Source of the DNA: Ypsolopha sequella
Lineage: Eukaryota > Arthropoda > Insecta > Lepidoptera > Ypsolophidae
Assembly: GCA_934047225.1 (NCBI GenBank)
Contig: OW203990.1
Location: 27,321,045-27,385,044, forward strand
Length of the DNA: 64,000 nt
Direction: 5' to 3'
Shown: one piece after another, positions 1 to 11,519 of the stretch
Layout of the letters: every line of letters starts with the position of its first letter
Position numbering within the stretch: position 1 is the first letter of the stretch
Made by a program: the position numbers and the translations under genes
Notes under the pieces: generated by a model
Databases searched by the model: none
What the model was told of the DNA's origin: nothing
The model's input: the letters and a program-made list of their open reading frames with translations, nothing else

Positions 1-438
1 ATATTACGATTGAAAAACATCATTAAATTATCGTTATTGGAAACTTATATATAAATAACCCTTTCAGATAATTATAATCCTTTCAGGCCTGAGTCACTCT
101 CTTCGTACAGTAGCTGCACGCGGTGCAGTTACTGGACGAGGACAGCTACATACGCACGATTGTATTAGACGGGTCTATAAGGGTTAAGGGACTCCACAAT
201 GCTAAACATCAGTATTGCATTGGATCCAGTTCCGTCAATGTAGACGGTAAACATTTGGACTGAATTTTAGCATTGTGTAGCCCCTTAAGAGTCGTTTAGC
301 TAATTTAAAAACTTTTAAATTCTAATTCAGAGCAACCAATGGAAACTTTACGATGACATAATTGATGACATAATTATAAAAAGTTTTAGCTAAGAAAACT
401 TAATGGTAATAGTTTGCTACATGCATAAACATATTTTT
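1..438. other. Non-coding AT-rich start of window
   Basis: No open frame of note and no recognisable repeat. The sequence is AT-rich, as is most of the non-element DNA here. Confidence 0.5.
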
Positions 439-566
439 AATGATATTATAGTAGCTATAAAACAATTGGCTTTTCCATAGTCGTGATACCAGCCGTAAAT
501 TCCTAAAATAATCTAATATCACGCTTATGGAAAATCCAATTATTTTGAAGCTACCATAATATCATT
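439..566. repeat. Foldback MITE-like element, 128 bp
   Basis: The left arm begins AATGATATTATAGTAGC and runs through TTTTCCATAGTCGTGAT. The right arm, reverse-complemented, reads AATGATATTATGGTAGC and runs through TTTTCCATAAGCGTGAT. The arms are about 49 bp with a few mismatches and enclose a loop of about 30 bp. It has no coding content. Its superfamily is unknown; the flanks do not show a clear target duplication. Confidence 0.7.
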
Positions 567-1229
567 AATCAAATTCAAAATCTATATTTGTTGAGACACA
601 GGTAGATAAAATGCATTGGTTTAACAGTAATATGTACAAAATGCTATGTGCTCTGCTGCTAGGCGTACAAATTGGGTAATTATTACAATTCGCACCCTAT
701 AATTGGTCTTTGTTTGTATAGGTACTTATAAGTTTACTACTATTATTTAAAATGACGATATTTTTTTTAAATAAGCTTATTATAATTGACTGTTGGGTTT
801 CCGAATAAAAATTATTAAGATTATTATATAGATAAAATTATGTTAAGGAGTATTAATTCGAAAACCACTTCAAGATTTTGGTTTAATAGGTTGCATTTTA
901 GAACTTGTGGTCTAAAAAACCTCATGATGATGAATATTTTTACGAAAAAGCTGCAACTTCCATTTACCTTCGTGTGACGTCATTTGAAAAAAATAATGGT
1001 TGATTTATATACCAAAATTATGAATCCTAAAATGGCGTATATCATCCGAAAAAAAAAAAACTTTTAGAAATTAAGCCTTGGGAATTACATATATTATATA
1101 CCTACACATGAACAAAAAAATTAAATGTAAAGTCAAAACAGTAAATGACTTACATAGATCAATAAATCAAAATTTCAATAAACCAATAAAATGTTACAAG
1201 AAATAATTTAGATTAGAATTAAATGTCAG
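567..1229. other. Non-coding gap
   Basis: AT-rich sequence with short homopolymer runs. No gene, repeat partner or RNA gene was recognised. Confidence 0.5.
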
Positions 1230-2330
1230 TATCATTCAAAAAAGCAACAATGGGATAATAAGTTTTTCAATTAAAAATTCTTGCAATTTCCTTTTAAATG
1301 TCGGAAGTTTGTTATAAATTGTTGTTGACATACCGAATACGCTAAACTTAAACAGTTCCGTATTGCAAGAGAGAGCTTTTACCTTAGTACGATGTCGGCT
1401 ACTGTTGAAGAACTCAAATAAGTGAAGATTTGATTGAACAAATACCGCCATTTCCAATTGTATACAATGAAGGAAATGTTAGAAGCTTTTGTGTTTGAAA
1501 ATGTGGCCTACATGTATCTGTGGGGCGTGTACAAAACATTGCCTTGATGCATCTTTTACCTTAAAACCTTACCTTTGACCTTAAAAACTCGAAGTTTGTT
1601 TGCCGCATTACCCCAAAATATAATCCCATACCTTAATATAGACGCTACAAAGTCATGGTATGCAGTAATAACTGTCTCGATATTAACCACTTTGCGGAGC
1701 ATATACAAAGCATATGCAAAGGAGTTAATTTTTTTGCAAACATGGTCTATTTGTTTGGTCAATTTTAGATTACTATCAGTAAAAATTCCTAAAAATTTCG
1801 TGGCATCAGTTTCTTCAATATCAGTGCTGGAGTGTTTTATATTGAGATTAAGTTCGTTCCTATTTTATATTAAAAGACATAACTTTTGTTTTCTCTACGT
1901 TTATCTGCAGTTTATTCGTTATAATGTCGTTAAGATAATTATTAATTTCTGATCCGAATGTGCTCAGATGATTACCAGTGTAAATATCTATCTGTAAAGA
2001 GTATTTTACATCATTTAAAGTAACATTTAAAGCATTAGGCAATTCATTTATGTATATTAAAAACAACAGTGGTCCTAATACGCTGCCCTGTGGTACTTCA
2101 AGATTTACTTTTATTGAATCTGATGTGTAGGTTATCTCTAATTTTGTTTTCGGACAAATTCTAGTAATTTTTGCTTACTTGTTCTCGATCACTTAAATAT
2201 GATCGTATGAGGTGTATTCCCGTACTTCTCCAACTTATCTGAAAGAATTTTGTGATTGACAAAATCAAAGGGCTTTGTAAGGTCCATGTAAAGAGCTAAT
2301 ACTGAAATTTTCTCTTCAATATTTTTGCAA
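1230..2330 (-). pseudogene. Jockey-like non-LTR retrotransposon RT remnant
   Basis: Read on the minus strand, three broken frames line up in the order expected for the second half of a non-LTR reverse transcriptase. Near 2066-2095 lies a VPQGSVLGPLLF motif (RT motif B region), followed by FLIYINELPNAL. At 1556-1762 lies the thumb region: HVCKKINSFAYALYMLRKV, then ILRYGIIFWGNAAN. At 1236-1457 the tail is VFGMSTTIYNKLPTFKRKL, like the YNxLP...FKxxLK end of Jockey-type proteins. The YADD catalytic box is not intact: the corresponding segment is YSLQIDIY. Stops and frameshifts separate the pieces, so this is dead. The endonuclease half is missing (5' truncation, usual for the class). The clade call is from motif resemblance only; CR1 is an alternative. 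Confidence 0.75.
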
Positions 2331-3550
2331 ACACGTTGCAAGAAATCAAATAGTTTTTAGTTAGTAAGTTTAATCAGTTTTATTTTTTCGGAAGCCCTTT
2401 TGTTCTTTTGCCAAAGTAAGATGGTGGTACGTAACTCCACAGTCGAGCCCGGCATCAGCTCTACCAATTACCCTCAGCCGCCCCCACAATAGCCGCCCCC
2501 ACAATAGCCGCCCGCGTTGCATTTTCGCATTCTCAGAACTTCGACGAGTCATGGGGTGTGCGAGGGGGATACTGCGTAACAGCAAACGTCATGCGAAAAT
2601 GACGTCATACACTTAATTCCAATGGGCTCTACTTTTATAAAGGCCACCAATTGGCGCCACTGGCACGTAAGGTATATGTCAAAGGTTTGTTAGGTTAGAT
2701 TTACATAGAAGTTCGATTTTTTGTTTTGCTTATCCATATAATATTATTATTTTTTTTCTTTCTTAAATGCGAATAAACAATGCCGCAATGATGTGCAGTT
2801 CCGTTATGTTCGAAAACGAAAGGAGGACTTAAGTTTTGTTTTAGCCCCTCTTTTCTTTAGCTCTAATCTTAATTCATTTACTTTCATTGCACCGTACCTT
2901 GAATAATAAACCTGAAACTATGAATTTATCTCGACTAATACACAAGTAACTAATAAAAAGCCATAGCTTTCGCCGTTTCGCGGGCATTTGACGTTTCTCT
3001 ATACCTGTCGCCTCAGTGGCGCCACCTGACGTCGGTAGTAGCCCTCATTGAATTGCATTCCAGAGAGGTACCAAGATATTTTCGACGGGTTGTACCTACA
3101 TGATTTTACTATTGAGGACGAAACTACGTGGGGTAGAGTTCACGCGTTCATCATAGTTATAATCGACAATAACAGTGCAATCAGTGCGTAGTCCACATGA
3201 CCTTTTGGTTCTCAGGGAGGTTGGTTTGCTTACGTGGGTGATCAATTATATCAATATTATTCATTTGTTAACATTTATTATGAAAGTATCGGATGATGTT
3301 GTTTTACGGCGAGATAATGTACTCATCTATGATGTATAGGTGCAGCTGAATCAATTTTTCTTTACCGACGATTATTACGTCCCCAGCATGGTGGGTGGTC
3401 AGTCGTATCGCCCTTCTTCGGGCATAAATTGAACCCACCGCAGCACGCAGGCCTAACACCAATGTAGACCATATTTGAACCTACGTTTACAGATTTGTTG
3501 TCGAGTACATGAACCACGAGACCAAAGTTTTATTTTTCTAAATCTGCCCT
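2331..3550. other. Non-coding gap with one dispersed fragment
   Basis: No gene is supported. A short block at 2419-2467 recurs at 17621-17670 (listed separately). The rest shows no recognisable structure. Confidence 0.4.
2419..2467 (+). repeat. Dispersed 50-bp fragment shared with 17621-17670
   Basis: Both sites read AGATGGTGGTAC, then CTCCACAGTCGAGCCCGG and CATCAGCTCTACCA; this copy has a 3-base insertion after GGTAC. It is probably the relic of one larger dispersed element that is no longer recognisable. Confidence 0.7.
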
Positions 3551-3652
3551 GGGCCACAAAATAGATACTACCAGAAGGCAGACTCGACGACGGAGCGAAA
3601 ACAGACGCACACATGCATAGACGCGTACGTACGATGATCTAGGCAGAATTTC

Positions 3653-3686
<34 letters not shown>

Positions 3687-3721
3687 CCTGTTTCCCCCGA
3701 TTTTAATTTTTCAGGGACCTT

Positions 3722-4566
3722 GTTTTTTTTTTTTTTTTTTTTTATTAATTAATTATTATTATATTTATTTGCATCATTATACTATTACATTGTTTATTAT
3801 GTTACTTAAATTTTTATTGAATATTTTATTGCATCTATTTTTATCTAATAAAATTTTTACTGTTATTATAATTAATCAATGACATTTTTTATTTTATTTT
3901 TATTTATTAGCGTATAAAAATATATATTTATTTTCTTTTCTGGGGCACTGCCCGCTGCTTTACGTCTTGTTTGTTTGTGCCACTGCTTTCATGACGTCGA
4001 TGCAGTATTCGGCAAATTTCTGTCCTGAACTCTTACCCGCCAGGAGGGAGCTCCAGTTTGAGGTTTCAATGTTCATGTCGAACTCAAGTTCGAGCTGCAA
4101 CCTCCTGGATCCGAACATTGGACATTCGTTCAGGACGTGTTCGATTGTCTGATCGACGTCTGGGGAGCAAGAGCAGCCTGGGTCGTCACGACATTTGAAG
4201 CGGTGAAGGTAGTGTGCGTTCCCGCCGTGACCAGTCCACGCTTGAGTGATCCAATATGAGACCCTAAAATTCACTATTGTTCGGAAAGACTGGCAAATGT
4301 CCGGGAAGAAAAGTTTGGTGATTCTGCCCTTCCCGGACGTGGAGTATTCCTCCCGCCAGATTTCTAGGGTCCGTTGGCGGATCACTCTCCTGGCATATGA
4401 CAGAGGGAATCTGTCATAATCTGCGGCCGTCTTTTTGTGTAGGGCGGCATGCTTAGCTAGCTCGTCGGCGCGCTCGTTTCCAGCAGTGCCAATGTGAGCC
4501 CGCACCCACCATAGCTTTATTTGGACGCCCTTTTCAGCCGCAACTACCACGTATTGGCATTCACCC
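3722..4566 (-). pseudogene. Non-LTR retrotransposon 3' end with RNase H domain
   Basis: The minus-strand frame ending at 3960 encodes WWVRAHIGTAGNERADELAK, the C-terminal part of an RNase H domain (the HxGxxGNExAD signature with the usual following Ala-Lys). After it comes the Cys/His-containing tail of R1/Jockey-type polyproteins: RFKCRDDPGCSC, then a DQTIEHVLNECPMF segment matching the common ExxxHxxxxC element. The 5' side is cut off where a MITE begins at 4567, and the first codons of the apparent frame are MITE sequence. A poly(T) run at 3722-3742 (poly(A) on the coding strand) marks a retrotransposed 3' tail. A second poly(T) at 3656-3682 may be a second tail or slippage. The catalytic RT is absent, so this is a dead fragment. 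Confidence 0.8.
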
Positions 4567-4687
4567 GAGTACAGTGGAGACCGCATCAAGTAAGACACAT
4601 TGGACTTTGTACCTATCTTATATTCTTCTCTGTAGGGGCTAACGTCGTACTGCAAGTGTATAGCTTGATGTGGTCTCCACTGTACTC
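4567..4687. repeat. 121-bp MITE (TIR GAGTACAGTGGAGACC), copy 1
   Basis: Terminal inverted repeats of 24 bp: GAGTACAGTGGAGACC followed by GCATCAAG on the left; the reverse complement with one mismatch on the right. The interior is identical, apart from scattered changes, to an inverted copy at 54291-54400. It interrupts the RNase H fragment. Confidence 0.8.
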
Positions 4688-5025
4688 CGAAATCGTCGTA
4701 CGTACGCGTCTACGTGCGCATGCGCCTGTTTTCGCTAATTATTCGGAGTAAACATTCTGTAAGTGGTTATTTTGTGCCTGGACACACCAACTTTGATTTC
4801 TGACGTGTGTCTAGAAGTAAGTTTTTTTAAACTGTGTTTTTGCAAAGCTTTAATTTTTGAAAGTTAAGCTTTCTAAATCGATTATTGAATTTTTTTCTGA
4901 AGCGGCTTGTGTTATATTAAGTATGTCTAAAATAAATATTCGCAGCAAGAAAACATATTTATAAGATCTGCATGGAAAAATAACATATACAGGTTGTTCA
5001 GATGAAGTTGCGAAAGTCGAAAACT

Positions 5026-5535
5026 GGCGATAGTACTCGTCCACACGAACAACATTCCGTGAAAAAAAATCGAGAAATCTAGAATAATATTTGGTCTGGT
5101 GGCTATGTAACTTTTCTATAGTACAACTGATTTTTTTTCGCGATTCGAGCATTGATGTTTCTGAGGATTCGAGTGTTGGCTCCGTAGTAAAAGTTGTTCG
5201 TATGGACGAGTGCTATCAGGCGTAGCAAGGGGCCAGGTGGGCCCGGCCCACCCCAGAAACATTCTGACCCACCCCAGAATAAAAGTAAAATATTAAATAA
5301 AACCAAAATATATCAGCAATATACGTAAAACAATGTTAATGTTTTTAATAATACCTACACCACCTTCCTATGTGTATACTAACACCAACTAACATGCATA
5401 AATAAAAACGAAAAGTTTTGTATTCGTTGTCTTTAACATCTATCTGTCAGTGATCGGTCAGCTGGGCTAATAATTAAATCTGCCCCCCCCCCCTCCCAGA
5501 AAAAAATCATTGCTACGCCCTTGGCTATCGCCAGT
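5026..5535. repeat. Foldback repeat with a nested insertion
   Basis: The left arm GGCGATAGTACTCGTCCA plus ACGAACAAC is matched in reverse at 5194-5216 (GTTGTTCGTATGGACGAG, then TGCTAT) and, after the nested element at 5218-5523, at 5524-5535 (GCTATCGCC). The arm is therefore continuous only if the inner element is removed. Confidence 0.65.
5218..5523. mobile_element. Small TIR element nested in the foldback repeat
   Basis: The ends are AGGCGTAGCAA on the left and TTGCTACGCCC on the right (inverted). The hexamer GCTATC directly flanks both sides (5212-5217 and 5524-5529), consistent with a target duplication. The GGCGTAGC-type ends resemble hAT MITEs, but an exact 8-bp duplication is not seen. 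No coding capacity. Confidence 0.6.
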
Positions 5536-6293
5536 TTCCGCTCAGTATTGAAAATTTCTGTCATTCCATTCTAAATGACTTGTACAAAGGGCACATGCGA
5601 TTTTCAACTTTTTAAAGTCAGTTTTCGTAAACGTAAAAATACATAATCTTTACGTAAAATTTTGTTTAAAGTGTTATTTGCACGAATAATCCCATGTTAA
5701 TTGTTAAATATGACTGCGCGAGTAATTTTGTTGTAAAAAGTTTTTCATGCGACGCGTTCATAACCTGGGGGCACGGTAATGCCCTCGCCAAGACGAGCCA
5801 AAGGAAGCAGGGCACTGTAAGTACCTTTCTCGACCCTTTGCAGCTTCGATCTGGATAATAATACAGAGTTAAAAATATCAGAACAAGATGTTGTAAGCAA
5901 CTTATGAAATACGCTAAGTTTAATTTGTCTAGCTTTATACTTTGGATTTTATTAGTACTTAAACGTTGCCAAGATTCATAAAGCTTTCACTATTAAAAAG
6001 TTATGAGATCACATGTAGAGACCAAGCCTCTAACTCTGCAAGGCTTAACCCTACAACAACAAACCCTACATTTTCATCAAAAAGTATGCATAATCCGAAC
6101 AACTGTTACTGCCAATCTTGAAGATACGAAAAAGAATTCTGCTGTTTCAAACATTTTATTCAACTAGGTAAGGTATGTACCTTTTCTAAAAACAGCTGTT
6201 TTTTAAGTTTAGGTCAGAATGACGTCAAGAGATAATTTTAAAAACAAGCTATCCAAAGTTTATGGAGGCTGCAGGCAGCGGCCCAATTACCGT
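5536..6293. other. Non-coding gap
   Basis: No gene or recognisable element was found. It is AT-rich with scattered short ORFs only. Confidence 0.4.
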
Positions 6294-6592
6294 ATTCTAT
6301 GCTTCGACCAAGCTTGGTCGAAGATTCTATGCAGCATATACGATGCATTGCTTCTGAATGTCAAACATGTCATTTTCGTAGGCGAAACTTGGTATAAACA
6401 TTAAAATTTTTTTGGTAGGTACTTACCAATTGACTCTTTGCGTGCTAAATTATCAAAAAATGAAGAGTAAACCTATTTATTTCAGCACTATACAATTTTG
6501 CACGTAGAGAGTGCTTTATATGGTTATTAATAAATAAATTAAAATGTTATACCAAGTTTCAGCAGCTCTGCATATACGCTGCAATAGAATAA
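6294..6592. repeat. MITE-like inverted-repeat element
   Basis: The left end reads ATTCTATGCAGCATATACG and continues to GAAACTTGGTATAAACATT. The right end, reverse-complemented, reads ATTCTATTGCAGCGTATATG and continues to GAAACTTGGTATAACATT. Its left terminus is interrupted by a 22-bp palindrome with an 8-bp direct repeat (see 6302-6323). Confidence 0.6.
6302..6323. repeat. 22-bp perfect palindrome flanked by 8-bp direct repeats
   Basis: The half-site CTTCGACCAAG is followed directly by its exact reverse complement. ATTCTATG flanks it on both sides (6294-6301 and 6324-6331). This looks like a minimal insertion with an 8-bp target duplication, or an excision/repair product of a transposon. Confidence 0.75.
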
Positions 6593-7117
6593 AGCTCGAA
6601 AAGTAAACATTTTTGACAAGTGCCATAGTAACTAAAAACAGAATTACGTACTCGTACGCACGACCACAGCACGCACACGCACAGTCGCACACAACAACAC
6701 TTGCTAAGTCGGGAAGATCAGGGCCAGTCGGGGAAGCCCCCGCCGCCGCTGCGCTTCGCAGTCGCCAGTCGCGCTTGTTTGAGTTTGAGTTTTTAAATCT
6801 GAGCTGACGTCATATGCTCAGTGTTAATTTACTCGTATTTTTGTTATTGGGAGTTTGTTGTAATGTAATGCTGGGATTTTTTTGGAGAATTATACTGTCC
6901 GGGTTGTTAGGAATGTGCAGCGAACATTGATTCTTTGAGACGAAACTAAAGAAATGATAACAAATATGATCCGTGAGTACGTATCCTATGTATTAATTTT
7001 GTAAATATTACGTGGTGTCCATAAATCAGGTGACAATATTTTTGTAAAATTTTGACCCCCCAGTAAGTATACAGTGACATACTTGTCGATCCCCCCCTCC
7101 CCCAAATGTCACGTGAC
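6593..7117. other. Non-coding gap
   Basis: Contains a GC-richer patch (about 6655-6800) giving a short ORF with no recognisable domain. No gene is supported. Confidence 0.4.
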
Positions 7118-7777
7118 ATAGCGCTACGGAAAAAAATCGACACTTTAAGGACTTGCATATGTAGATAAATTCAGTAAATAATGTATTATTTTGATAAAAT
7201 AGTATATTTTTTTTGGATTCTTTTTCTAAGGATCTGTTAAAACAGAAACGCGATTGGAGAAATTCGGCTCGATAGAAATATTTATTGAAATGAGGTCCTT
7301 TTCGACACCAATTCTCCTGGTTTGACAATTTAGAATGACATAGACTGCAACTATATTTTATTAGGTGGGTTTTAACAGTATCTAGGACCTGCGGGCCTAT
7401 TGTGTATCTCTAGTTGCCTTCTGGAATGGGTGTCTATCATCAAAAACATAGATATACTATCGAATTCCGATGTCCTAAGGATATTTTCGCACTTGAAGTG
7501 ACGACACAGATTGTAAATAGTTCAATACCCACTAAAGGCAATTTTGAAATTTCAGTTTTTAGCTATGTTTTTGATGATAGGCACCTCGTGCAGTTGGCAA
7601 CTAAAGATACACAATAGGGGGGCTGGTTAAACAAAATTTTGATAGCAACTTTAGTACATTTTATATTAATAAAAAACCGACTTTTTGCTACTTTTCCACG
7701 AATCCGTCCCTATCGCACTGAGGATTTTTTCGCATATGGAGTAACAGGGACGCTAAAACTTTTACATATCGCCTTAA
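7118..7777 (-). mobile_element. TTAA-type element D, copy 1, with an inserted core
   Basis: The outer sequence matches 16020-16675 in inverted orientation. The lower end is diverged; the upper end reads CATATCGCCTTAA. Shared blocks include TTTTAACAGTATCTAGGACC and AACGCGATTGGAGAAATTCG. A third, core-free relative lies at 60491-60913 in this orientation. TTAA ends suggest a piggyBac-type non-autonomous element; no transposase is present. The core at 7393-7621 is listed separately because its orientation differs between copies. Confidence 0.7.
7393..7621 (+). repeat. Inverted-repeat-bounded core segment inside element D (copy 1)
   Basis: A 229-bp block beginning GGGCCTATTGTGTATCTC and ending GATACACAATAGGGGG. 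Its own ends are inverted repeats of about 58 bp: CCTATTGTGTATCT, GTTGCC and CTATCATCAAAAACATAG recur in reverse. It is nearly identical to 16174-16403 in absolute orientation, while the surrounding element D is inverted between the two loci. An ORF across it (67 codons) is present in both copies, has no recognisable domain and is probably fortuitous. Confidence 0.8.
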
Positions 7778-7784
7778 TTAGTCA

Positions 7785-8060
7785 AACTGCTATATTTTTG
7801 ATGAATGAAAGTAGAGTGACAAAAGAAATTTATGGTGCGCAAGGTACAGCTCGACCGGGCCGCCCTGGAAGGACGTATGCTGACCAAATTGGTGACATAT
7901 TGAAGAAGTGCCATGTCAAAAGTACCCGGAATAGAAGAGCTTGTATGACTAGATTGATGGATGTGGAAGAGGCGAACGAGGCGTGTCAGGATCGTAGCAG
8001 ATAGAAATCTGTAGTCTCTGCCTACCTCTGGGAGACAGGCCTGATGGCTTTATTTAATAT
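7785..8060 (+). pseudogene. Non-LTR retroelement C-terminal tail
   Basis: The frame reads RPGRPGRTYADQIGDILKKC, then VKSTRNRRACMTRLMDVEEA and CQDRSR before a stop. This is the basic C-terminal tail I recognise from abundant insect non-LTR elements (GRPxxTYxDQI...RNRRACMxRLM...CxDR). Only this end is present, immediately after the TTAA end of element D. The DNA following the stop (about 8005-8045) and the stretch CTTGTATGACTAGAT recur in inverted orientation at 54122-54232. It is a 5'-truncated dead copy. Confidence 0.65.
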
Positions 8061-8594
8061 CTGTTAATCAGAATTTCGTAGAGGATACGACTCGGGAGTT
8101 ATTGTACTATTCTGTTTGTAATATGCAAGAGCTACGTCGCCGTAGCATGAATCATTGGCTAATAGTCAATATTTCTGCGGAAAAACCGTCCAGAAACTGT
8201 AACAATAATGTGCCTTGGAAAAATCTCAATTTAATAACAAACAGAGTTTATAATTGGGCATATATATAATTAAAAAAATGGTAAGAATAATGACCTAATA
8301 ACAAAAAACTGCGATAAGATAAAGTATTGTGCCGGTTTCATGCAGATCTCTAAGTACCGACAACTTCCCGCACGCTCTAGGTATTTGTGGTTATCTATAC
8401 TATGGTAGGTACTTACTTAGATAATTATTACGAATCGGAGTAAAATCGTGTCTGATTACCTACTAAAAGATGCTGCCTATTGTGGAATGATACAGACACT
8501 CCTTCATAAACACACAGCATACAACAACAACGGAAATATTTTTGATGGGTTTTTTACTGTTGTGTCTCAGTGTCCCAGGCAAATCTTAGGTTAT
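8061..8594. other. Non-coding gap
   Basis: No gene or recognisable repeat. AT-rich. Confidence 0.4.
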
Positions 8595-8595
8595 A

Positions 8596-8635
<40 letters not shown>

Positions 8636-8650
8636 AAAGAAAGAAAGAAA
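8595..8650. repeat. (GAAA)n microsatellite
   Basis: About 13 near-perfect GAAA units. A similar tract lies at 31886-31915. Confidence 0.95.
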
Positions 8651-8888
8651 TTTATTTGGGGACAAAAAGAATACATGGAAAAGCAACATATAGGTACATA
8701 ATAACTATTAACTTAAAACTAGTACTTATAATTAACATATTAATCACAATAGTCTAAGATTAGGATGAAACTATCCCATGCATTCGACGTCACCAAAGAT
8801 GACTATTTGACATCTGAAATCTGAGTTATTCTATGTTCCAAAATATTGTTAATGAAGTTTATTGCTTATTGCATTACAATTTACTACT

Positions 8889-9870
8889 AGACAATAATAA
8901 GCCCATCACTTGGTGATGTTGAGGCCTCCTGCTTGGTGGAGGCCAGGGACGCTTGGACGCTTGCCTGTCCTGGCGGCGACAGCCCTCACGGATTTAAATT
9001 CTCAAAAATTATGGGATCGATCTGCAGCAAGGTCCAAAAAAACCTGTTGGAGAATTCAACCGACGCGTCCAACGCTGCGGACCGAGCTCGTCTACTTGCA
9101 GCTGGCGAGCGGGAGTCACTCTTTACCACCTGTCGTCATTTGGCACTCAGCTGGACAAAACAACATTTTCTTTAGCTGTGAGTCGCCGGATCGGCGCCAG
9201 GACGAATGAACCTCACAGCTGTCGACGTGGTGTCAACGTCGACCAGCTAGGACACCATGGCCTATCCTGCAAAAGGAGCGCTGGACGGCTGTCACTGCAT
9301 GTCAGTTTGAGTGATGTCATCCGTTGGGCCCTTAATGCCACCGTTGGCGTGCTACTTCGGACCCGAAAGGCATTGTGCGCAGCGATGGTAGAAGGCCCGA
9401 CGGAATGAAACTCATTCCGTGGAAAAACGGTAGGTCGCTGGTGTGGGACGCCACCCGTGTCAACACATTGGCGGCGTCCTATACACAAGGGACTGATGCT
9501 AAAGGTGGTGCTGCGGCAGCCTCAGCGAGGGCTCCAAAAGGCGCAAGTATGTAAGTCTAAGTTGAGACTGTATATTTGCTCCTTTTGGACTAGAAACTTT
9601 AGGGCCGTGGGGTTCAGCTGCAAAACTGATTTTAAAGGAAAACTGGTCGACGTTTCAGGGGATCGAAGGGCTGGGGCATACCTCGGGCACCGTCTTAGTT
9701 TCTAACGAATTCCAACGAGGGAATGCCTTGACTTGGAAAAAATATTTTATTTAGTTTAATTTATAGGCGAGTTTTCTTTTTAGGGTTTTTTTTATATTTA
9801 AGCTAGATTTAATTTTATTCTTTGTTATTTAAGTTTTTCTGTTTTTAAATAAACTATCTTACTTAGAAAA
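8889..9870 (+). pseudogene. 3' fragment of the zinc-finger/RT/endonuclease non-LTR element
   Basis: From AATAAGCCCATCAC onward the sequence matches the 3' third of the minus-strand element at 48341-51300, here on the plus strand. Recognisable are the segment before the endonuclease (GDVEASCLVEARDAWTLACP), the ACP...LGHHGLSCKRSAGRL zinc-knuckle region around 9230-9290, the WKNGRSLVWDAT block near 9420-9455, and the terminal VSGDRRAGAYLG at about 9652-9690. Frames shift repeatedly and the C(x)C of the knuckle is damaged. It is a 5'-truncated, decayed copy ending in an AT-rich 3' UTR with AATAAA near 9848. Confidence 0.85.
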
Positions 9871-11519
9871 TAGTATTTACAGTTGTTTTCCAATGCAGAT
9901 TATGGTTTACAAAAATAGTAGTTTAAAGCTACAACTTTCATTATTTGTGAGTATTTTATCATGGAGTTCATGGTTAAACGTCAGTCGCTTAGTGCAAAGA
10001 GCATAACTTAACTTTCTTGTTTAGAAGTTAAAAATTGAAAAACATTTTGGTATGTGGCAGTTGACGCCAATAGTTCAGTATTAGTGAGGTTTATAAAGCA
10101 TAAGTATGAAATTTAATACACAATTAGTCATGATCTTGCCCAAAAAAACAATGTACTCACGCTTTTTTGAGATGGTTCCCCCCAAATCTAACTATCTGCT
10201 GACGAAATATTTCGAGATGAATTGTAAATTATTCCGATACGACCCCTGGGGTTTGACCTATGCGTGAGAGCTATAAATACTTACGCCTCTTACGATGACA
10301 TAAAACTGATTGCTGCCGCATCACCTTTTGCGTCATCCTAACGTGTGCTGGCACGTGACGTGATTTGTCCGTTTTTGTGTGCAAAAATTGTCGCATGGTT
10401 TTTGATGTATGAGCAAAAGTATTGGGTGAATGCGCAAAAGTAATGCATTGGGACTGTTTGGAGGACAGAAGGGGCGCGGCGGGAGGGCAGGCGCCGCACG
10501 GCTGTGATTGGTTTGTCTCATTTGCCTGTTTCCCGCGCTGTTACTGGACGTCTCCGGGCCCTTGGGTACAGTCGATCACAAAAATATTTTCAGTAGAGCG
10601 TTTTGTAACCTAGATGCCGAATTTAAACTTTTTGACTAGACAGACAAGGAAAATGGTATACGATGTGCACTGTTACATGAATACGAAGACTGTGGAAATA
10701 GTTGAAAGTTTAAAAGAGGTAATAAAAAATAAAAAAGAAGCTATCGGAGAATTGTAAAAAAAACTTGAATCGCGCTATTATAGGATTGAAACTTATTCAA
10801 AACAGAACAGAAGAAAGTAATACATCTAGGTACATTGATTCAAACCTGAAATGTCATTGAACCTTAATCCTGACTACTTACCGAGCCCACAGTAATACTT
10901 TATATTCTCTGGAACAACTTTTACCGTGGAGCCAAACCTCGAATCGCAAAAAAAAACAACTACCCGACCAAAATGTATTAAACAACAGTTTTCTTTTTCT
11001 CGATTTCTCAATTTTTTTCGAGACTCGCGTCGCTGAGGATTCTAACACTTAAATCACTCGTAACGCTCGTGATTCAATCATCATGAATCATTCCCTACGG
11101 TCACCAAATAGATTATTTTGTGCTACGGTCGTGATTCAGTCGTTATAGAGTCCTTCACTTGCTCGTGATTCATCTATGGCCCTCTTTTATTCACTAATTG
11201 CATAATATACTATTTTTAAAATATTTAATAATTTTGTTCTTTTAGTGAGTAACGTTCTTTTGCTCGTTAAAACCTTTTCTTTGATAACCATGTCAAGAGG
11301 GTAATAAAATAAATTTAGTCCGCCATATCAAATTTAGAATGACGTCACGTACTCTGTTTGGCAAACCCCTATTATTCAATTGATATCCATGTTATGGAGG
11401 TGGTTAAGGAAATTTAATCACTACAACTACATCACTACCCTTGAATCATAGCCTCGAGGCTATGCTTGTATGCTTAGATCTTTAAAACTACGCAACGCAT
11501 TTTGTTGCGGTTTTTTTAA
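9871..11519. other. Non-coding gap; upper part may belong to the outer Helitron
   Basis: No coding region supported. CATAGCCTCGAGGCTATG (about 11446-11463) is an 18-bp palindrome. The stretch before 11520 (TACGCAACGCATTTTGTTGC) continues in sense with the sequence after 13524, suggesting it is the body of the older Helitron ending at 13600. Confidence 0.45.

Larger units (their letters stand above)
3551..4781. mobile_element. Long-TIR DNA element (family B, copy 1) with nested insertions
   Basis: The outer ends are inverted repeats of about 100 bp. The left begins CCACAAAATAGATACTACC and includes GCGAAAACAGACGCACAC and GACGCGTACGTACGA. The right end, reverse-complemented, begins CACAAAATAACCACTTAC and includes GCGAAAACAGGCGCATGC and GACGCGTACGTACGA. 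A second copy with the same ends lies at about 18728-19412. No transposase is visible inside. Instead the interior holds a non-LTR fragment (3722-4566) and a small MITE (4567-4687). Long TIRs would suit a Mutator-like element, but no clean target duplication was established. Confidence 0.65.

Noticed and set aside
3960..4655. Complete RNase H gene starting at 4655
   Set aside because: The first about 30 codons are MITE sequence; the real fragment starts inside a truncated retroelement.
7414..7617. Conserved 67-residue protein in the element D core, also at 16195-16398
   Set aside because: Its conservation follows from the DNA copies being near-identical; it spans inverted repeats, has no domain and no start context.
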